NCBI RefSeq assembly: GCF_950295315.1
Contig: NC_080171.1
Span: 110,890,378 to 110,954,377, forward strand
Direction of reading: 5' to 3'
Source of the DNA: Erinaceus europaeus
Lineage: Eukaryota; Chordata; Mammalia; Eulipotyphla; Erinaceidae
DNA: 64,000 nucleotides
Position numbers and translations under genes: made by a program. Each line of letters starts with the position of its first letter. Position 1 is the stretch's first letter. Of this stretch, positions 60,263 through 64,000 are shown piece after piece. The notes below the pieces were generated by a model, which did not search any database, was not told the DNA's origin, and was given only the letters and a program-made list of their open reading frames with translations.

Positions 60263-60313
60263 GGACCTGTTGCAGTGAGAGTGGCAAAATTAGCAATTAA
60301 TCAAGGGATGGAG
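60263..60313 (+). CDS. AUH: AUH internal exon (probably exon 8), 51 bp
   Basis: A 17-codon exon reading GPVAVRVAKLAINQGME. It follows an acceptor with a T-rich tract ending ttttag and is followed by a consensus donor, GAG|gtgagt. It continues phase 0 from the preceding exon 4.2 kb upstream. In human AUH the corresponding segment is about residues 282-298, with Met where this sequence has Val at the fifth residue. In crotonase-fold proteins this stretch belongs to the C-terminal helical region that packs in oligomer assembly; that role is family knowledge, not visible here. The exon is symmetric (phase 0-0), so skipping it would keep frame but delete a helix. Its small size means it is easily missed by automatic prediction. 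Confidence 0.96.
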
Positions 60314-61271
60314 GTGAGTGCCCTTAATTTTTTGAGTTTAAGGTTGGAATAGGAGTGATATTTAATTCAAATTAGCTGTGATTAGGTTTCAACATCTTTT
60401 TTTAAAAAAATGTTCTCAGACATTACTGTTTCACCACTACTACGACTGAAAATTAATCAGTTGGTGTTTAACTGTATTATTGATTTCATGGTAATTATAA
60501 TTATATGATTTCTTCCGTGAGACAAATAAACAAGGCCAGTCTAAAGGTGTCCTGGGATTACCCTGGGAATGTGGCTTCAAAGGAGTGGAGATCCAAAACC
60601 AGGGGAGAGCTACCTAGGGCAAAGTAGCAGTGCTGGTATCCAGTTACTTTGAACTTTACTTATAGTGATGATATTGAGGTTCGTATATCGAAATTTCGAA
60701 GAATGTGGGTTTTTTTTTTCCTTGCAGGACTGTATTTTCATGGGCTTCAAGCAGGAGAAAGAGACGAAGGAGAGAGAGAGAAAGAGATGGATCTTGAATC
60801 TGTTAGCAATAAATGCAATTTTTTAAAAAAATCATAAGATATTTTATTGGTTTTTAAGTATTCTTTCATAATAGAAACAGTACTATAGCAAATACCTTCC
60901 ATATTTCCTATGGAGTAAGCTATGTAGATATAGTAAGTAGCTTAAAAAGGATTTCACCTAGACTAATTCATTTAATACTCACAAGCCTGCATTTGGTAAG
61001 CACTGTAATTAATCTCTTCTCCAGATGCAGATGTGAGCCACAGAGAGGTGAAATCACTTCCTCAAGATCACACAGCTCTTAAGTAGTGGAGTCATAATTG
61101 CATCAGTCAGCTTGATTTCCAAGTTTCTCATGCTGATTATGTTTCTGATTGATTGTATTGCACTGAAGATTCTGTTGTTTTGAAATAGATTTATCAAAGT
61201 TGAACTTGTATCAAATATGTCATGTCTTAAAAAGTGATTCCTGCTGAAATAAAATGTGTTTTTATCCTCAG
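60314..61271 (+). other. AUH: AUH intron between the 51-bp and 48-bp exons
   Basis: A 958-bp intron with donor gtgagt and acceptor cctcag. It contains a MIR remnant (60945-61145); the rest is unique. Confidence 0.92.
60945..61145 (-). mobile_element. MIR remnant
   Basis: Reverse-strand MIR pattern: 'ttcatttaatactcacaagc', 'gccacagagaggtgaaatca', 'tcaagatcacacagctctta', 'agtagtggagtcataattgc'. Confidence 0.72.
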
Positions 61272-61319
61272 GTCGACTTAATAACAGGATTAGCCATAGA
61301 AGAAGCTTGTTATGCTCAG
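61272..61319 (+). CDS. AUH: AUH internal exon (probably exon 9), 48 bp
   Basis: A 16-codon exon reading VDLITGLAIEEACYAQ. The acceptor is tatcctcag and the donor CAG|gtatgt, both phase 0. It corresponds to human AUH about residues 299-314, with Ile for Val at the fourth... residue of the exon as I recall the human protein. It lies 958 bp after the previous exon. The final exon, which should carry the last 25 or so residues and the 3' UTR, was looked for in 61320-64000 and not found, so it must lie downstream of this window. Like the previous exon it is symmetric, and skipping would preserve frame. Confidence 0.96.
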
Positions 61320-61600
61320 GTATGTGATGAACTCACAAATTCATTGAGGACACCTTGTAAATTATGTTTGCCTTATGTATAAGATGAACTGTATATCACA
61401 AATCAAGATTATAAGTCATTCCCTTTCTCAGTCATTTAAATTTAGTTCTGTGTTGTTTCTGCTACTTGACTATTAACCAGCTCTTAAGATAAATTCTGTC
61501 CCACACATGAATGAATGTCTCTTAATTGTGTCGTTTGTAAAACTTAAATAGCATAGTACCACCTCTACTGTAGCTGTGTCTCAGGCTCGCATTGTACTGT

Positions 61601-62286
61601 TGGGCTAGTGACGCGAGAGAGATGACCCAAGAACCGAGCCAGTGGTGGTGAGGCAGTTCAAATATTTATTCACTCGAGCACCCCAGAGTCAGGCGGTGGC
61701 ACAGCAGGTTAAGTGCACATGGCGCAAAGCTCAAGGGCCGTCGTAAGGATCCCTTTCCAAGCGTGCACGCTCTTCGAGGCCAGAAAATGGAAGTTGTAAG
61801 TCAGAAATGGAAGTCACAAGTCAGAAACAAAAGTTTCTGACTTGACAGTAGCATACATGGTTAGGAAAAGGGGCAGAGAAAGGCAAAAGGGAGTTGGGAA
61901 AGGTAGGAACTTCCTTAGCAACTGTTGTGAGGGATTTAACTGGTAGGATTAATAATACCCTGCAGGCAGGGAGGGTCTTGAGGGTAGGAAAAGAATGTAT
62001 CAAATGAGCGGAATGGGTGGGGAAATAGGGAGGAAACCTTAAGTCATTTGTTAGACACAGCAGAACACTGATAGGTAGATAATAAGAGAGCGAGAGCAGG
62101 CCATTGTATCAGGGAATGATGCAGAGCTGGCTTAATGTTTTAAGGAATGCTGAGCCCCTGGAGGCAGAAAAATGCAGGGTTTCTGGAGACAGGGAGTAAC
62201 TGACAGGGAAGCAAAAACTGAGGCCCGTACCTCTCCCCAGCTCAACCTTAGCAAGAGAGAGTCTGACAGGGAGTTTCGTTTCCTCA
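61601..62286 (-). mobile_element. ERV LTR copy with an embedded SINE head
   Basis: Shares blocks with the solo LTR at 36668-37114: 'ggtaggaacttccttagcaa', 'actggtaggattaataatac' and the gagagatgac region. On the minus strand it ends CTAGCCCA, with AATAAA (tttatt on +, ~61667) near that end. The other end is TGTCAG at 62263-62268 or TG at 62285-62286. 62287-62434 is possible flanking or internal retroviral sequence. No viral protein is encoded. Confidence 0.75.
61686..61760 (+). mobile_element. SINE-b head fragment inside the LTR
   Basis: gtcaggcggtggcacagcag, gcacatggcgcaaagctcaa, then cgtcgtaaggatccc. It has no core or tail. Confidence 0.82.
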
Positions 62287-62434
62287 GTTCCCCATTTTTC
62301 AATGGGAAAAGCTTCACCATGCTCAACCTGGTTCTCACAGTATTCCCATCAATTGTACTTTGTAGGTGTAGACTTGAACCTTCACTCCGTTGTAGACAGG
62401 CAGTAAGAAATGCAGAGGTGAACATTTGCCCGCT

Positions 62435-62641
62435 GGGGGCCAGGTGGTGGCACACCTAGTTGAGTGCACATGTTACAATGCACAAGGACCTGGGTTCAAG
62501 CCCCAGCTCCCCACCCGCAGGGGGGAAAGCCTAAATGGTGAAGCAGGTCTGCAGGTGTCTCTCTGTCTCTCTCCCTCTCTATCGCCCTTTTTCCTTTTGA
62601 TTTCTGGCTGTCTTTAGCCAATAAATAGATTTAAAAAAAAA
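62435..62641 (+). mobile_element. SINE-a
   Basis: ggggccaggtggtggcacac, ctgggttcaagccccagctc, tail 'gtctttagccaataaataga'. Flanks tttgcccgct (62425-62434) and attgcctgct (62642-62651). Confidence 0.92.
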
Positions 62642-62861
62642 ATTGCCTGCTATAGAAAATGAGTGCTTGAAACTCATTTCCAGGAAGGGCAGACAGCACC
62701 ATTGGTCGTGCAGCAAAAGGAACAAAGGGAAATTCATTGTCGTTTCCTGACATCTTGAGCCTTTTTTTCCTGCTTACTGAAAGTTCACTAATGCATGTAC
62801 AAAGTTTTTCTTTTTTTCTACACAGACGAGTAAGATTTTGTATAAAAGAACAAATTTTCTG

Positions 62862-63060
62862 CCTGTGTCTTTCCCCCCCCTGCTTTCTTCCCCACACCTC
62901 CTCTTCCATACCCTCCCTTTTGCTTCCTCCCTTTTTTTCTTTTCTCACTCCATTCCTTATTCCTTCCTTCTTTGGTTCCTCCCTCCCTCCCTCTTTTCCT
63001 TTTACCCTTACTTCCCTTTTATTCCCCAGTCTCTCCATCTTCCTCCTCTAGACCTCCCTC
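62862..63060. repeat. Pyrimidine-rich stretch
   Basis: Imperfect C/T-rich sequence on +, not a clean repeat; the open frames here are low-complexity. Confidence 0.8.
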
Positions 63061-63098
63061 GTTTCCACCCTCTCTTCTCCCTAGTCCTTCAGGTTGGT

Positions 63099-63100
<2 letters not shown>

Positions 63101-63130
<30 letters not shown>
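63101..63130. repeat. (TG)n microsatellite
   Basis: 15 units. Confidence 0.97.
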
Positions 63131-63132
<2 letters not shown>

Positions 63133-63252
63133 CTGAAAAATGTAAGTTTATGTTAGGGTATAATTATTTTCTTCTACCTTTCTGGGAAATTGGACACTAC
63201 ATTAGCAGCCATTTAGATGTGTGCTGTCATAAATTAGGAGCACTATCTAGAA

Positions 63253-63470
63253 TCTTTTTTAATGCTTAATTTTTTGTTATTATCTGTTTATTTATTGGAT
63301 AGAGACAGTGAGAAATCGAGGGGGGAGGGGACAGAGGGACAGGCGGAGAGACACCTGTAGCACTGCTTCACCACTTGCAAAGCTTTCCCCTTGCAGGTAG
63401 GGACCAGGGACTCGAAACTGGGTCCTTGCATATTATAACATGTGCACTCAGGTGCACCACTACCCAGCCC
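63253..63470 (-). mobile_element. SINE-a with target duplication
   Basis: Identical 12-bp flanks cactatctagaa (63241-63252 and 63471-63482). TTTA tail, gagagacacctgtagcactg, gggactcgaaactgggtcct, end ccactacccagcccc. Confidence 0.94.
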
Positions 63471-63539
63471 CACTATCTAGAAATTTAAGCCTTCCCAGTA
63501 TATATAAATCACCACCTGTCATTAATGAACACATGCTGT

Positions 63540-64000
63540 GAATGAAGTAAGTGAAAACATTCTCTCAAATGGATAGCCTCACAGTCGGGGAGAAAAAATA
63601 TAAAAACAAATATTAAAATAAATCCCAGCATATCAAATGTAACAGAACAGAATTCACACAGAATATCCTGCCTGAACACAATGGTATTAATTTGAAACCA
63701 GTAACAAAACAACAAGGTGGAAAATCCCAAAATATTTGGAGATTAAACAAGTCTTCTGCTTGAGATCCGAAGAGGAATTAAAAATATTTTGAACTAACTA
63801 AAAATGAAAACACAGCCTTGAAATGATTTGTAGTAATGTATCAAAAGTCTAGATTAGCCAGAAATTTGTGTAGTATTCAATGCATATATTGGGAAAAGAG
63901 AAAAATCTAAAACAAGTAAAAAATGGCTACCCCAGGAATAAAATAAATAAAGGTAAAGAAAGCACAAGAGGAAGGTCAGAGAAACCAAAAGTAAATTCCT
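63540..64000 (+). mobile_element. Probable old L1-like fragment, continues past the window
   Basis: 'ccaaaatatttggagattaa', 'aaaaatgaaaacacagcctt' and 'attcaatgcatatattggga' recall an ancient retroelement coding block. Assigned from memory and weakly. Confidence 0.4.

Larger units (their letters stand above)
61320..64000 (+). other. AUH: Start of the last AUH intron
   Basis: Begins with donor gtatgt and runs past the window end. It contains an LTR copy (61601-62286), SINE-a copies (62435-62641, 63253-63470), a TG repeat and an L1 remnant. 61320-61600 and 62652-62860 show nothing recognisable. Confidence 0.85.

Overview
The window reads as nuclear DNA of a placental mammal, AT-rich and full of retroelements. 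The dominant SINEs are tRNA-derived, with heads like ggccgggtggtggcgcacct or gggagtcgggcggtagcgca, a ccccacctgcaggggg core and a pyrimidine stretch ending ctatccaataaataaa. I recognise this pattern from hedgehog (Erinaceus) genomic sequence. That assignment is from memory, about 0.75 confident, and was not searched.

The only protein-coding gene I can support is AUH, on the + strand. AUH is the mitochondrial 3-methylglutaconyl-CoA hydratase, also described as an AU-rich RNA-binding protein. Three consecutive exons lie at 55896-56083, 60263-60313 and 61272-61319. They encode 62 + 17 + 16 residues, matching human AUH about residues 220-314, and are probably exons 7, 8 and 9 of 10. Splice sites and phases are all consistent. 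The terminal exon lies beyond base 64000. The 55.9 kb before the first exon contain no other exon I can recognise, so they are best read as one very long AUH intron. No CpG island, promoter, tRNA, CRISPR, prokaryotic or organellar feature is seen.

The rest is intron with layered insertions. Names used below: SINE-a is the short tRNA-derived type (tail ctatccaataaa). SINE-b has the gggagtcgggcggtag head and a CAA-rich tail. SINE-c is SINE-b with an extra 3' unit of about 60 bp (agtggattcatagtgcaggc). SINE-d is an older type (gattgaacctgggactttgg on the opposite strand). SINE-e has head ggtggcacagtggtaaagc. 'U element' is an A-tailed retroelement family I cannot name, with copies up to about 0.9 kb, whose 3' end resembles the 3' end of a local L1 copy. 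L1 fragments of several ages, two MIRs, two LTR copies, a 5S rRNA pseudogene and large microsatellites complete the picture.

Layout: 1-11 kb holds old L1, SINE and U copies and a young L1 fragment with a 143-bp target duplication (7228-8121). 11-14 kb is a SINE-rich L1 relic. 14-19 kb holds a split L1, the 5S pseudogene and a GAA-rich tract. 19-31 kb is mostly unique, with nested SINEs. 31-38 kb has SINEs, the longest U copy and a solo LTR inside a SINE. 38-50 kb holds L1/U stacks and GGAA/GAAA satellites. 50-54 kb is an old L1 broken by SINEs, one carrying about 370 bp of polypyrimidine. 54-64 kb holds the AUH exons, more SINEs and a second LTR copy. The strongest unusual signals are the 143-bp duplication, two places where successive SINEs used the same target site, and the U/L1 shared 3' end.
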